A stretch of 64,000 nt of DNA from Colimorpha sp045640985. Lineage in GTDB: Bacteria; Bacteroidota; Bacteroidia; Bacteroidales; P3. Below, one piece after another: positions 24,864 through 33,680 of the stretch. A program made the translations under genes and the position numbers. Within the stretch, counting starts at the first letter, position 1; each line of letters starts with the position of its first letter. The notes beneath the pieces were generated by a model that made no database searches, had not been told where the DNA came from, and worked only from the letters and a program-made list of their open reading frames with translations. The DNA lies in contig JAZUFZ010000013.1 of assembly GCA_045640985.1 (NCBI GenBank), positions 23,037 to 87,036 of the forward strand, in the 5' to 3' direction.

Positions 24864-26360
24864 TTATTTTAACTGGAAGTTGATCGGAAGATAGAAAATG
24901 CTTCGGGCCGGCTTGCCGTTGAAGGTCGCGGGACGCCAATAGGGAGCAATAACTTGTCTCACACAGGCGAGGGCTGCCGAATCGCAATCCTCGCGAAGGC
25001 CTCTCACCACCTCGATATCCTGCACCGAGCCGTCTTTCTCAACGGCGAACCGCACAATTACCTTCCCTTCTATACCGTCCTTTTTGGCACTTTCAGGATA
25101 TTGGAGCGCGGTAATCACAACCTCGGGAAGGCTCTTACCACCACAATCGAACTGAGCCTCAACCACCAGATCGCTCACGTCCTCGGTCATCCAGATGCTG
25201 CTGCCGGAAGCCCAATAGACGTCAAAATACTGAGGGAAGCCCAACCCTCCCTGTCTGTACATGCCGAACATGTGCGACTGAAGCACAGGAGTCTTCTTCA
25301 ACAGTTCGGCCTGAAACTCCTTTGCCTCCTTCTGCGAGGAGAGGATCATGTGGTCACCCACCTCTTCCAGAGGCACCTCAACGCTGCCAATAACGCGCTG
25401 TACCAGCTGACCATCCTTATAAGTGTCCACAATTCCGCCAGCCAGTTCGTAGGAGCCGTCTTTAATGTCGAAACGGTCGGGAATATCAATACTCGTCTTG
25501 CAGTTTACAAAAAGCAGCAAAGCCGCTACAGGTATGGCCAGCAAGACTTTGGCCGCCCCAGAACGTGATTTTTTCTGTGTCATCATAGTAATACGTTTTT
25601 TGAAAGGTGAAAAACTGAAATTATTTGATATCGCGCAATATCCAACTCCGGTTGTCTGATGAAACAGCAGACGCAGATACTCCGTCCTATCGCTCTGCCT
25701 CAACACCACGTCATCAGCCAGGTACTCGTGCACCTGCCTCAGTTCCTGCTCGTAGAGCCATACAAAGGGGTTGAACCACAGCACACACTTCAACAGTTGC
25801 ACAAAAAGCATCTCTGCCGTATGATGCTGCCTCACGTGGGCTCGCTCGTGGGCGAGGATAAGTTGCAGTTCCTCCTCGCTGTAGTCCCTTCGGCCAATCA
25901 CTATATAATTAATGAACGAAAACGCAGGCGTATCATCATCCGTCAAAGCCAGACGGAAACCCTCGCAACGCTCAAACTCGAACCTGCGGAGCCTCAGCCG
26001 CATCCTTACCAATCGCACACCCAAAACGACCAGCATAACAGCCACTCCGCCCAAATAAATGAATGACCAAATCGGTATTTGCACACGCTCCACCCCATCG
26101 TCCGAGGAAACCTCTACAACCTCCACCACACTCCCCAAAGCCTCAGACGAAACCTCGGGCAGCATCAATTTCCCCATTCCAAGCCCCTCAGCCACGGAGG
26201 CGGGAACCGTGAAACGGAACAGTGGCAGCACAAGACTCAGCACCAAGGTACCCAAAAGATACCAACGGCTCAACTGTAACCACCTGTCGCGCCGTATAAG
26301 CCAATATACAGCCATAAAAAGAGCCGTACCAACCGTAGCAAAAAGCAGATACCGCATCAT
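24864..26360 (-). CDS. blaR1: BlaR1/MecR1-like M56 metallopeptidase sensor with C-terminal TonB domain
   Basis: The 498-residue membrane protein has several N-terminal transmembrane segments (about 1-20, 33-50, 98-118) and the M56 zinc-protease motif HERAH at 171-175 with the downstream glutamate in HEYLADD. A further membrane helix (VLLAIPVAALLLFVN) follows, and a periplasmic C-terminal TonB_C domain (GIEGKVIVRFAVEKDGS ... WRPATFNGKPARS) occupies the place where classical BlaR1 carries a penicillin-binding sensor. It is expected to cleave the BlaI-type repressor encoded just upstream, with which it overlaps by 4 bp. The signal sensed is unknown; no beta-lactamase gene is nearby. Confidence 0.88.
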   Translation of the reverse strand: MMRYLLFATVGTALFMAVYWLIRRDRWLQLSRWYLLGTLVLSLVLPLFRFTVPASVAEGLGMGKLMLPEVSSEALGSVVEVVEVSSDDGVERVQIPIWSFIYLGGVAVMLVVLGVRLVRMRLRLRRFEFERCEGFRLALTDDDTPAFSFINYIVIGRRDYSEEELQLILAHERAHVRQHHTAEMLFVQLLKCVLWFNPFVWLYEQELRQVHEYLADDVVLRQSDRTEYLRLLFHQTTGVGYCAISNNFSFSPFKKRITMMTQKKSRSGAAKVLLAIPVAALLLFVNCKTSIDIPDRFDIKDGSYELAGGIVDTYKDGQLVQRVIGSVEVPLEEVGDHMILSSQKEAKEFQAELLKKTPVLQSHMFGMYRQGGLGFPQYFDVYWASGSSIWMTEDVSDLVVEAQFDCGGKSLPEVVITALQYPESAKKDGIEGKVIVRFAVEKDGSVQDIEVVRGLREDCDSAALACVRQVIAPYWRPATFNGKPARSIFYLPINFQLK

Positions 26361-26716
26361 TTCTCAAGCTCTTTAGTCAACGACTCCAAATCCTCAATCG
26401 TGACCTCCTTCTTATCCACAAGAAAAGAAACCATATTGCGGAACGAGGAGCCAAAATAATTCTGTGCCAGAAGTCCCAACATACTTCTGGAATACTCCTC
26501 CTTACTCACCAAGGGGTAGTAGCGGTTGGACTTATTGAAAGCCTCATGGGCCACAAATCCCTTCTTCTCCAGAATCCGCACTATGGTAAGTACTGTATTA
26601 TACGCAGGCTTAGGCTCGTTAAGAGCCGTCATAATTTCGTTTGCAAATCCTTGTCCAACAGTCCATATTGCTTGCATTACCTGTTCTTCTGCTTTTGTAA
26701 GTTCTTTAACTTCCAT
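26357..26716 (-). CDS. blaI: BlaI/MecI-family transcriptional repressor
   Basis: This 119-residue winged-helix protein begins MEVKELTKAEEQVMQAIW and carries the family's recognition region (PAYNTVLTIVRILEKKGFV) and the C-terminal dimerisation helices where BlaR1-type proteases cut (SFLVDKKEVTIEDLESL). It should dimerise on an inverted repeat in its own promoter region and be removed by the neighbouring M56 protease. A matching palindrome lies 10-47 bp upstream of its start, so the pair is probably self-regulated. Confidence 0.93.
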   Translation of the reverse strand: MEVKELTKAEEQVMQAIWTVGQGFANEIMTALNEPKPAYNTVLTIVRILEKKGFVAHEAFNKSNRYYPLVSKEEYSRSMLGLLAQNYFGSSFRNMVSFLVDKKEVTIEDLESLTKELEK

Positions 26717-26725
26717 AATAGTATT

Positions 26726-26763
26726 ATTCGTTATATAACTATTTTTTTAATTACATAACGAAT
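26726..26763. promoter_or_regulatory. inverted repeat, probable BlaI operator
   Basis: ATTCGTTAT (26726-26734) and ATAACGAAT (26755-26763) are exact inverted repeats separated by 20 bp. They lie just ahead of the blaI start codon, the expected place for an autoregulatory operator. The site is inferred from position and symmetry. Confidence 0.55.
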
Positions 26764-26918
26764 AAATACAACACTTATTGTGTACAAGGCAAAAAAAAAT
26801 TAAAAAAAATTTCAGGCCACGTCTGAGAGTGAGTACATCAGCATATAAAAAGCACGATCAATATACAATAAAGAACACCCATCTCTCTGGGGAATCTCCA
26901 ACAGCTGCCGGCTTTCCG

Positions 26919-28853
26919 TTATTCCGCTTCGGCGTACAGCACCTTCATCGTGGCGTCTTCCCACTCATTCATTTTTTGTTCAAGCTGAGATTTCAGGGAT
27001 TGGTATTCTACATAGAACGGCTCATCCACGACTGAACCGGAGGCGAGAACGCCGTCGGCTTCGGCAATTCTGGCTTCCAGAGTTTCTATCTCCTGTTCTA
27101 TGGCCGTGACGGCATTGCGGAGTTTGCGGAGTTCGCGTTCTTTTTCCTTGGACCGGAGATATGTAACTTTGCCTTTCTCCTGTGGAGCAGCCGCCTGAAC
27201 CTTGGCTTCGGCCTTCTTCTGGGCATCCAGATCTTTCAGGTCCTTCATCTTGCGCCATTCCAGGAACTCGAAGATATCTCCTTTGAACTCGTGAACCTCT
27301 CCGTCGCGGAACTCATACAAGGTATCGGTAAGCCCTTGAAGGAAATCCCGGTCATGCGACACCACAATCAAGGTTCCCGTATATTGAAGCAAGGCGTTCT
27401 TCAGCACGTCCTTGGAATTCATATCCAGATGGTTGGTCGGTTCGTCCAATATCAGGAGATTGCTTGGGGTAAGGAGCAGTTTCGCGAGTGCCAGCCGGGC
27501 CTTTTCGCCACCGCTCAAAACCTTTACCTTCTTGTCTATATCATCGTTATCAAACAGAAAACTTCCCAGAATGCTCCGGATTTTAGGACGTATGTCTCCA
27601 ATGGCAATATCGTCGATGGTCTGGAATACGGTCTTCTCCCCGTCGAGCATAGCCGCCTGATTCTGGGCATAGTAGCCTATCTGAACCTGATGGCCCAGCT
27701 TGAACGTGCCGGTCTGATCCTTGATATCGCCCACGATAATCTTTGCCATGGTACTCTTGCCTTCGCCGTTCTTGCCCACAAAAGCCACTTTCTTCCCGCT
27801 GGTTATCAGCATATCCACGTTATCGAACACCTGATGTTCGTCGTAGGCTTTGCCCAGATGTTCGGCTTCCACCACGATCTTGCCGCTGTGGGGCGCTGGG
27901 AGAAACTGGAAATGGATGCTTTCCGTGGAGACTTCATCCACCTGGATGGTTTCCATCCTTTCAAGCATTTTGATACGCGACTGAACCTGTTTCGATTTGG
28001 TGGCCTTGTAGCGGAAACGCTCTATAAAAGCCTCTATCTGCGCCACCTGCCGCTGCTGGTTGGTCAGCGAAGCCATCTGACTGGCGCGACGTTCCTGCAT
28101 CTGGATGACATATTCGGAATAGGGGCATTTGTAATCATAGATTCTGCCCGCCGTGATTTCAATTGTCCGCTTGGTGATATTATCCAGAAAGGTACGGTCG
28201 TGAGACACCAGAACCACCGCCCCGTCATATCCCGAAAGGTAGTTTTCGAGCCATTGTATCGACTCAATGTCCAGATGGTTGGTCGGTTCGTCAAGCAGCA
28301 GAAAGTCCGGACGTTTGAGCAGCAGTTTGGCAAGTTCCACACGCATCTGCCAACCGCCGCTGAATTCCGCCACCAGCCGGTTAAAGTCTTCGTGTCTGAA
28401 TCCCAGACCGAGAAGTATCTTCTCCGCCTGTTCCTGCCGGCTGTTGCCGCCCAGCATACTGATCTGCTCGGTCACATCGTGATGACGGGTAAGCAGTCTT
28501 TCATAGTCGGCTGACTCATAATCGGTCCGTTCTGCGATTTCCTCGGTAAGCTGCTGCTGGAGTTTTTCAAGCTGGTCTATCTTCTCGAAAGCGGTCAAAG
28601 TCTCTTCCAATACGGTTCCCACCGTGTCGGGTATCATTTCCTGCGGCAGATAGCCCACCGTCTGGTCGGACGCAATCACGATAGTACCCGTTTCGGGCTC
28701 GCGCTGGCCACTGAGGATTTTCAATAATGTGGATTTTCCCGCGCCGTTTTTTCCCACGAGACCGATTCTGTCGCGGTCGGCGATATTAAAGGTTACATTA
28801 TCAAAAAGGTTTACACCCGTGAACTGAATAGAAAGATTATTGACCGAAATCAT
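26919..28853 (-). CDS. ABC-F family ATPase (ribosome-associated type)
   Basis: The 644-residue soluble protein has two ABC domains: Walker A GKNGAGKST (about 35-43) and GKNGEGKST, each followed by its own signature (AEFSGGWQMRVELAKLL and LSGGEKARLALAKLL). There are no membrane segments. A linker between domains (RYKATKSKQVQSRIKMLERM) and a C-terminal coiled coil (ELRKLRNAVTAIEQEIETLEA) are typical of Uup/YheS-type ABC-F proteins, which act on translating ribosomes. Whether it gives antibiotic resistance cannot be told from sequence; the housekeeping type is more likely. It is probably monocistronic, since a terminator separates it from tonB. Confidence 0.92.
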   Translation of the reverse strand: MISVNNLSIQFTGVNLFDNVTFNIADRDRIGLVGKNGAGKSTLLKILSGQREPETGTIVIASDQTVGYLPQEMIPDTVGTVLEETLTAFEKIDQLEKLQQQLTEEIAERTDYESADYERLLTRHHDVTEQISMLGGNSRQEQAEKILLGLGFRHEDFNRLVAEFSGGWQMRVELAKLLLKRPDFLLLDEPTNHLDIESIQWLENYLSGYDGAVVLVSHDRTFLDNITKRTIEITAGRIYDYKCPYSEYVIQMQERRASQMASLTNQQRQVAQIEAFIERFRYKATKSKQVQSRIKMLERMETIQVDEVSTESIHFQFLPAPHSGKIVVEAEHLGKAYDEHQVFDNVDMLITSGKKVAFVGKNGEGKSTMAKIIVGDIKDQTGTFKLGHQVQIGYYAQNQAAMLDGEKTVFQTIDDIAIGDIRPKIRSILGSFLFDNDDIDKKVKVLSGGEKARLALAKLLLTPSNLLILDEPTNHLDMNSKDVLKNALLQYTGTLIVVSHDRDFLQGLTDTLYEFRDGEVHEFKGDIFEFLEWRKMKDLKDLDAQKKAEAKVQAAAPQEKGKVTYLRSKEKERELRKLRNAVTAIEQEIETLEARIAEADGVLASGSVVDEPFYVEYQSLKSQLEQKMNEWEDATMKVLYAEAE

Positions 28854-28982
28854 CGTATGATTATGAATTGCGAACCGGAGTTTCTGCCAGATAGGGAGGC
28901 CGCGAACTCCTGAGTGTCATGAATTAAATTAGCGAATAATAGTGAATTGAATCCGTTCGGATTCCCGATTGAGCACAGGCAC

Positions 28983-29012
28983 AAAAAAGAGAGGAGTACA
29001 AACGCTCCTCTC
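28983..29012 (-). terminator. intrinsic terminator after tonB
   Basis: Leftward, GAGAGGAGC and its complement (28989-29012) form a stem closed by a short loop and followed by TTTTTT. It lies 25 bp past the tonB stop. Confidence 0.75.
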
Positions 29013-29036
29013 ATAATGCTGATACATTGATGGTCA

Positions 29037-29723
29037 TTAACGTAAGTTGAAGGCCACAGGCAGGTTAAACTGAGCACGAACTGCTCTACCCTGCTGCTTT
29101 CCAGGTTTCCACTTAGGCATGGATTTTACCACGCGGAGAGCCTCGTTGCCGCAGCCGCCTCCGATGTCACGCATAACCTTGGCGTTGGAGATGGAACCGT
29201 CCTTTTCCACAACGAACTGTACGAATACCTTGCCGGTGATGTTGTTGTCGCGTGCCAGCTGAGGATATTTGATGTTGTCGCGCAGATAGGTGTAGAGAGC
29301 CTCTTCGCCGCCGGGGAACTGAGGTTGTTCCTCAACGAAGATCACGATTTCCTCTTCTTCTTCAACCTGGTCTTCTTCGATAGCTACAGGAACGAAAGCT
29401 TCCTGTGCCTGGTTGGCGTTATCGCCCATATCGATAATACCCAGTTCATTCTCGATTTCAACATCATCTTCCACGATGGTGATTTCGGTTGTGATTTCAG
29501 GGGTCTCAGGTGGTGGTGGCGGTGGGAGTTCTTCGGCAGTTTGGATTACAACGTCTTCAATCTCATCAATCGCAGTACGCTGAGAAACCTCTACAGCTTC
29601 CTGGTCGTAAGATTTGATGTTGAAAGCTACCAGAGAGGCTACCAAAGCAACCACTAAACCGATTTCAAGGAACAAACCTTTCTTTTTTTCGAGGTCTGCC
29701 TTAATAGATTTTTTTGCTTCCAT
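29037..29723 (-). CDS. TonB-family energy transducer
   Basis: The 228-residue protein has a short cytoplasmic N-terminus rich in lysine, one membrane helix (about 18-36, GLFLEIGLVVALVASLVAF), a proline run (PPPPPPETPE), an acidic periplasmic spacer (VEIENELG ... DQVEEEEEIVIF) and a C-terminal TonB domain (ITGKVFVQFVVEKDGSIS ... PKWKPGKQQGRAVRAQF). It should couple the inner-membrane proton motive force, through ExbB/ExbD, to outer-membrane TonB-dependent receptors. ExbB/D genes are not in the window. The FVEEQPQFPGGEEAL segment before the TonB domain is the usual Bacteroidetes form. Confidence 0.92.
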   Translation of the reverse strand: MEAKKSIKADLEKKKGLFLEIGLVVALVASLVAFNIKSYDQEAVEVSQRTAIDEIEDVVIQTAEELPPPPPPETPEITTEITIVEDDVEIENELGIIDMGDNANQAQEAFVPVAIEEDQVEEEEEIVIFVEEQPQFPGGEEALYTYLRDNIKYPQLARDNNITGKVFVQFVVEKDGSISNAKVMRDIGGGCGNEALRVVKSMPKWKPGKQQGRAVRAQFNLPVAFNLR

Positions 29724-30396
29724 ATTACTAATTTTTAATTATTTACTCGCATTTTTACCCCCTTTGGGAGGGCAGTTTTCAAGGTGCTAAATTACAACTT
29801 TTTTTTGACATACAAGCATTTTTGAACAAAAAAATTCTTAAATCTTCTTTTTCCGTCTTTCCGGGAGACAGATTGTGCGGAGATTTTTCCGATATTTCCC
29901 GGGGATTTTTTTCACATTCCGGGAGCCTTGCAGAGCCCTTCCCGGGCACCGCCCGGCTTGTCCTGGTTTCAAAATATAAAGTAAAATAATAATAAATATT
30001 CTCCAAATCCCGGATTCCGGAAGCCGGCGCCCGGAACTCTGCCCTCCCGGAAGCGAAAGAAGGCGTATTCCCTGAGTCGGAAAATTCCGGATTTTCATCG
30101 TGCTACCTCGTTGATTCTATGGGGTAACTCCGTGCTATCTTCTTTTTATCTCCAGTTTATCTTTTTTTTATCTCCTATTCTTAGAACAAAAGATAAAGCG
30201 AAGATAAAAAGAAGATAAAAAGAAGATAGAAGGGAGTTACCCCAGGGAAAGCCCAAAGAAAAACGGGACCGGAAAATAATAAAAGAGGGGCCCGATGTAA
30301 TAAAAAAGGAAAAACTGCGTTATAATAAGATGTCAGGAGACAGGAGCGACACCTCGGGAAGCCTGGCACAGAAACCTCTAAACAACTGATACAGCA
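29724..30396. other. divergent intergenic region between tonB and the helicase gene
   Basis: No gene is supported in these 673 bp. The first part is AT-rich with no exact promoter box recognised. About 29840-30100 is richer in G+C with many CCGG/CCCGG strings. The 119-bp inverted element B (30123-30241) follows, then about 150 bp of unremarkable leader before the helicase ATG. Confidence 0.55.
30123..30241. repeat. 119-bp inverted-repeat element built of 11-bp units (copy B)
   Basis: Five units (GGTAACTCCGT, GCTATCTTCTT, TTTATCTCCAG, TTTATCTTTTT, TTTATCTCCTA), a 9-bp centre TTCTTAGAA and five opposed units (outermost GGTAACTCCCT, then TCTATCTTCTT) give exactly the length and plan of copy A at 1626-1744. 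The outer 28 bp of the right arm are identical to those of copy A. Pairing extends 2 bp beyond on both sides (GG/CC). Confidence 0.85.
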
Positions 30397-33300
30397 ATGA
30401 GTAACCACAGCCTTGTTATTTGCAAAGCCTCTGCGGGAGCAGGCAAAACCCACACGTTAGTAAAGCATTACCTCGAAATGGCATTCGATGCCAAGGCAAC
30501 GGATGACGAGGCGCTGAAACGCCGCTTCAAACGGATTCTGGCAATTACCTTCACCAACAAGGCCGCCAACGAGATGAAGGAACGTATCATGCAGGAACTG
30601 TGGCTGCTGTGCCATCCCGAACACGATAAGAAGAATTTCATGCGCAACGACCTCTCTGAGGAAATGGAATTGCCGAAAGAAGAGATTGAACGGAGAGCCA
30701 GAATTGTGAGAAGCGCCATTCTGCACAATTACAGCGACCTGGAAGTGAGTACGATAGACAGTTTCATGAGCCGCGTGGTCAAGACCTTCGCCCACGACCT
30801 GGGACTGCCGATGAGGTTTGAGGTACAGATTGACCAGAACAGCATCATAGAGGAATCCGTGGATAAACTGATGAGCCTTGCCGGTGCTCCGGAGGAGACG
30901 GAACTGACTGATCTACTATACAATTACACGAACTCCAAGATGGACGAAGGGGCGAGCCACAAGATTGACAATTCGATCAAGGAACTGGCTAAGATTCTGT
31001 TTGAGGAAGATACGCCCGCCCAGATGGAACTGATCAAAAATCTTACCTCAAAGGATGTTCAGGACTTCATCACCAACTACAAGAAAGAATGCCGGGAATA
31101 TGAGAGCAAGGCGAAAGCCGCCAGCGACCATATAATCCAGAAACTGAAGAATATCGGACTGGAACCACAGGACCTGTACAGAGGCAAAAGCGGATTCGCC
31201 AGCACGCTGAAAAAGTGGGGCGACGGGGAACTCGTAAAGCCGTCGGACACCGGTATGAGTTTCCTTGAAGATGACACGAAACTGATTGGCTCAAAGACTG
31301 ACAAGAGCTTCCAGCCAAAAGTGAAGGAAATCCGGGACGAGATGCTGCCCGCGATAAAAGAAGTCCTTGATGCCATACCAAAATACAACACCTTGAAACT
31401 CATCATGAAGAACCTCTACGCGCTCGTAATCATGCGCCGGCTGGGGGAGATTATCATGGAATACTCCGGAGAAAACGAAATCGTCCACATCTCGGAGTTC
31501 AACAAGGTGATTTCCAAGGTGGTGAAAGAATGCGCCGATGCGCCTTTCATCTATGAGCGCATCGGCAACCGGTATTGGAACTATCTGATAGATGAGTTTC
31601 AGGACACCTCCGTAATGCAATGGCAGAACCTGGTACCGCTCATCCGGAACGGACTCTCGGAGGGAAAGGAGTCGCTTGTGGTCGGAGATGCGAAACAGGC
31701 CATCTACAGATTCAGGAAAGGCGATGTAAATCAATTCATTGCCCTTCCCGAAATCACGGAAGCCGATGGAAGCAAAGGGAAGCTGGAGCCCAGCAGCCCC
31801 ATACTTCTTCAGTCCAATTTCAGATCCACTCAGACGGTGGTGGATTTCAACAACGACTTCTTCCAGTGGCTGACCGACAATAACGGTCCTTACGCCGGCA
31901 ATCAGAAACTGCAACAGATATATATCGGAACGCCGAAAGACGGAAAACCGGAACTCTATCAATATACAAAAAAAGAAGGCGGTTATCTGGAAATTGCATT
32001 CTTCGATAAAGAAAAAGAAGAGAATTCGATTGAGATACAGGTATTTAAGACCATCCAGCATCAGCGGGAACTGGGATGGGGATACAAGGATATGCTCATT
32101 CTGGCAAGAGAAAAAAAAGACATCTCAAAGATTGCAGAATATCTCGGCGACAAAAAGATTCCTATCGTAAGTTCCGAATCGTTCCTGCTGAAGAATAGCC
32201 GTGTGGTAATGCTGATAAAGAGCCTGATGCAGTATCTGGTGGCACCGGACAACAAAGCGGTGGCATTGCAGGTAATCCAATATCTGGAGCAGTTGGAGAA
32301 GCTTCCCGAAGGAACGAATATAACGTTCTCGGAGCAGCGCCAATACAATAATCTGGAAAGATTCCTGAGAGAGAAAGGCTATGAGATGTCATTCAGCCAG
32401 TTGCGGATGATGACTCTGTATGACTGTTGTGAAGAGATATTGCGGGCCTTGAACCTCAACCAGAAGGAGATGGCTTATACCGCCACATTCCTCGATACTG
32501 TGGCCGCCTACGGGAAATCGCATCATCAGGATATGGCTGAGTTTCTCACATGGCTGGAGGAGAAGATGAAAAAACTGGCAGTAAAGACCGAGGGCGAAAT
32601 GGATGCCGTAAAGATGCTCACCATTCACTCCGCCAAAGGGTTAGGAAGTCCTATCGTGATATACGCAATTCCGGCTCCCTCCAACAAACCCAATCATATA
32701 TGGGTTCATAGCAGCAACTTAGGTATTGCGACCCACTACGTAAAGACACAGAGCAGCACTAACGATTATCTCGAAGAATTCAACGAGGCCTTCCAGCAGG
32801 AACAGGACCTCAGCCAGATGGACGAAATGAACGTAATGTATGTAGCCCTTACGAGAGCCCAAGAAAAAATGTTCATCTATTGCGAAACGCCTGCCAAGGA
32901 ATCCAAAAGCAATCACGTGAACCCGCCACGACACCTTCGAGACTATGTGGATAGCCACCATTTTGAACTGAAAGACGACTTTTACTATCGGGGCTCAGAT
33001 GATGCTTATACAGAAAATTCCAACGCAGAGAAAAAGACGGTCACCATACAGCAGCTGTCAAGACTGAGTTACCCGCAATGGAACAGCCGTATCAAGATAG
33101 CTGAACCGGACGAAAAGAAGCCCCAACCCAACGACGACGAAAATATCAGAATAGGACTGACTGTTCATGAAGTACTGGAAAAGATATACTATGCCGACGA
33201 AGCAGAACAGGTTGTTTCCCAATACATAGAGCAGCACCCGATGGCATTTGAAGAACAGGAACATCTGAAGCACATCATACATAAACTCATCACAAAAGAA

Positions 33301-33597
33301 GATTGCAGGAAGTTCTTCGACCCACGCTACAAGATACGCAACGAAAGCCCGCTAATGATACAAGGTGAGCCCAGGAGACCCGACCGCATCGTAGAGAGCG
33401 ATGACGAGATATGGGTAGTAGATTACAAGACCGGTAAGGAATCACAAGCCTACTTCCGTCAGGTAGAAGACTATTGCCACGCAATCGCCAGCATGGGAAC
33501 AAAGCCCGTAAAAGGATACCTGATATATCTGGAAGATGACTGTCGCCTGGTGACCGTAGATGGTTCCGAAAGCCACCGAAAAGAAAGAAAAAAGTAA
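30397..33597 (+). CDS. UvrD/RecB-type helicase-nuclease (AddA-like)
   Basis: The 1066-residue protein starts with Walker A ASAGAGKTH (11-19), followed by superfamily 1 motifs Ia (ITFTNKAANEMKERI), II (YLIDEFQDTS), III (VVGDAKQAIYRFRKGD) and late motifs (TIHSAKGL, MYVALTRAQEKMFIY). The C-terminus holds a RecB-type PD-(D/E)XK nuclease domain (GLTVHEVLEKIYY ... PDRIVESDDEIWVVDYKTGKE). Such enzymes resect double-strand breaks. An AddB or RecC partner is not adjacent, so the complex membership is open. The gene is probably transcribed alone, since the next gene has its own promoter. Confidence 0.9.
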   Translation: MSNHSLVICKASAGAGKTHTLVKHYLEMAFDAKATDDEALKRRFKRILAITFTNKAANEMKERIMQELWLLCHPEHDKKNFMRNDLSEEMELPKEEIERRARIVRSAILHNYSDLEVSTIDSFMSRVVKTFAHDLGLPMRFEVQIDQNSIIEESVDKLMSLAGAPEETELTDLLYNYTNSKMDEGASHKIDNSIKELAKILFEEDTPAQMELIKNLTSKDVQDFITNYKKECREYESKAKAASDHIIQKLKNIGLEPQDLYRGKSGFASTLKKWGDGELVKPSDTGMSFLEDDTKLIGSKTDKSFQPKVKEIRDEMLPAIKEVLDAIPKYNTLKLIMKNLYALVIMRRLGEIIMEYSGENEIVHISEFNKVISKVVKECADAPFIYERIGNRYWNYLIDEFQDTSVMQWQNLVPLIRNGLSEGKESLVVGDAKQAIYRFRKGDVNQFIALPEITEADGSKGKLEPSSPILLQSNFRSTQTVVDFNNDFFQWLTDNNGPYAGNQKLQQIYIGTPKDGKPELYQYTKKEGGYLEIAFFDKEKEENSIEIQVFKTIQHQRELGWGYKDMLILAREKKDISKIAEYLGDKKIPIVSSESFLLKNSRVVMLIKSLMQYLVAPDNKAVALQVIQYLEQLEKLPEGTNITFSEQRQYNNLERFLREKGYEMSFSQLRMMTLYDCCEEILRALNLNQKEMAYTATFLDTVAAYGKSHHQDMAEFLTWLEEKMKKLAVKTEGEMDAVKMLTIHSAKGLGSPIVIYAIPAPSNKPNHIWVHSSNLGIATHYVKTQSSTNDYLEEFNEAFQQEQDLSQMDEMNVMYVALTRAQEKMFIYCETPAKESKSNHVNPPRHLRDYVDSHHFELKDDFYYRGSDDAYTENSNAEKKTVTIQQLSRLSYPQWNSRIKIAEPDEKKPQPNDDENIRIGLTVHEVLEKIYYADEAEQVVSQYIEQHPMAFEEQEHLKHIIHKLITKEDCRKFFDPRYKIRNESPLMIQGEPRRPDRIVESDDEIWVVDYKTGKESQAYFRQVEDYCHAIASMGTKPVKGYLIYLEDDCRLVTVDGSESHRKERKK

Positions 33598-33636
33598 AAA
33601 TATTAAAAAAAGTTCTTCCATATTAAAAAAAATATG

Positions 33637-33644
33637 TATCTTTG
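33637..33644 (+). promoter_or_regulatory. -7 box of the mutA promoter
   Basis: TATCTTTG matches TANNTTTG exactly. No clear TTTG lies about 20 nt upstream (GTTCTTCC instead). The start would be near 33651, 30 nt ahead of ATG 33681. Confidence 0.55.
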
Positions 33645-33680
33645 CTTGTTTAATTTTAGATAATAAAAACATACAATATA

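Noticed and set aside
27291..28514. 407-codon rightward frame antisense to the ABC-F gene
   Set aside because: Shadow of a well-conserved ATPase gene; no start context or domain.
28951..28966. palindrome GAATCC-GTTC-GGATTC after tonB
   Set aside because: Too short to separate from chance, and the real terminator lies just upstream at 28983-29012.
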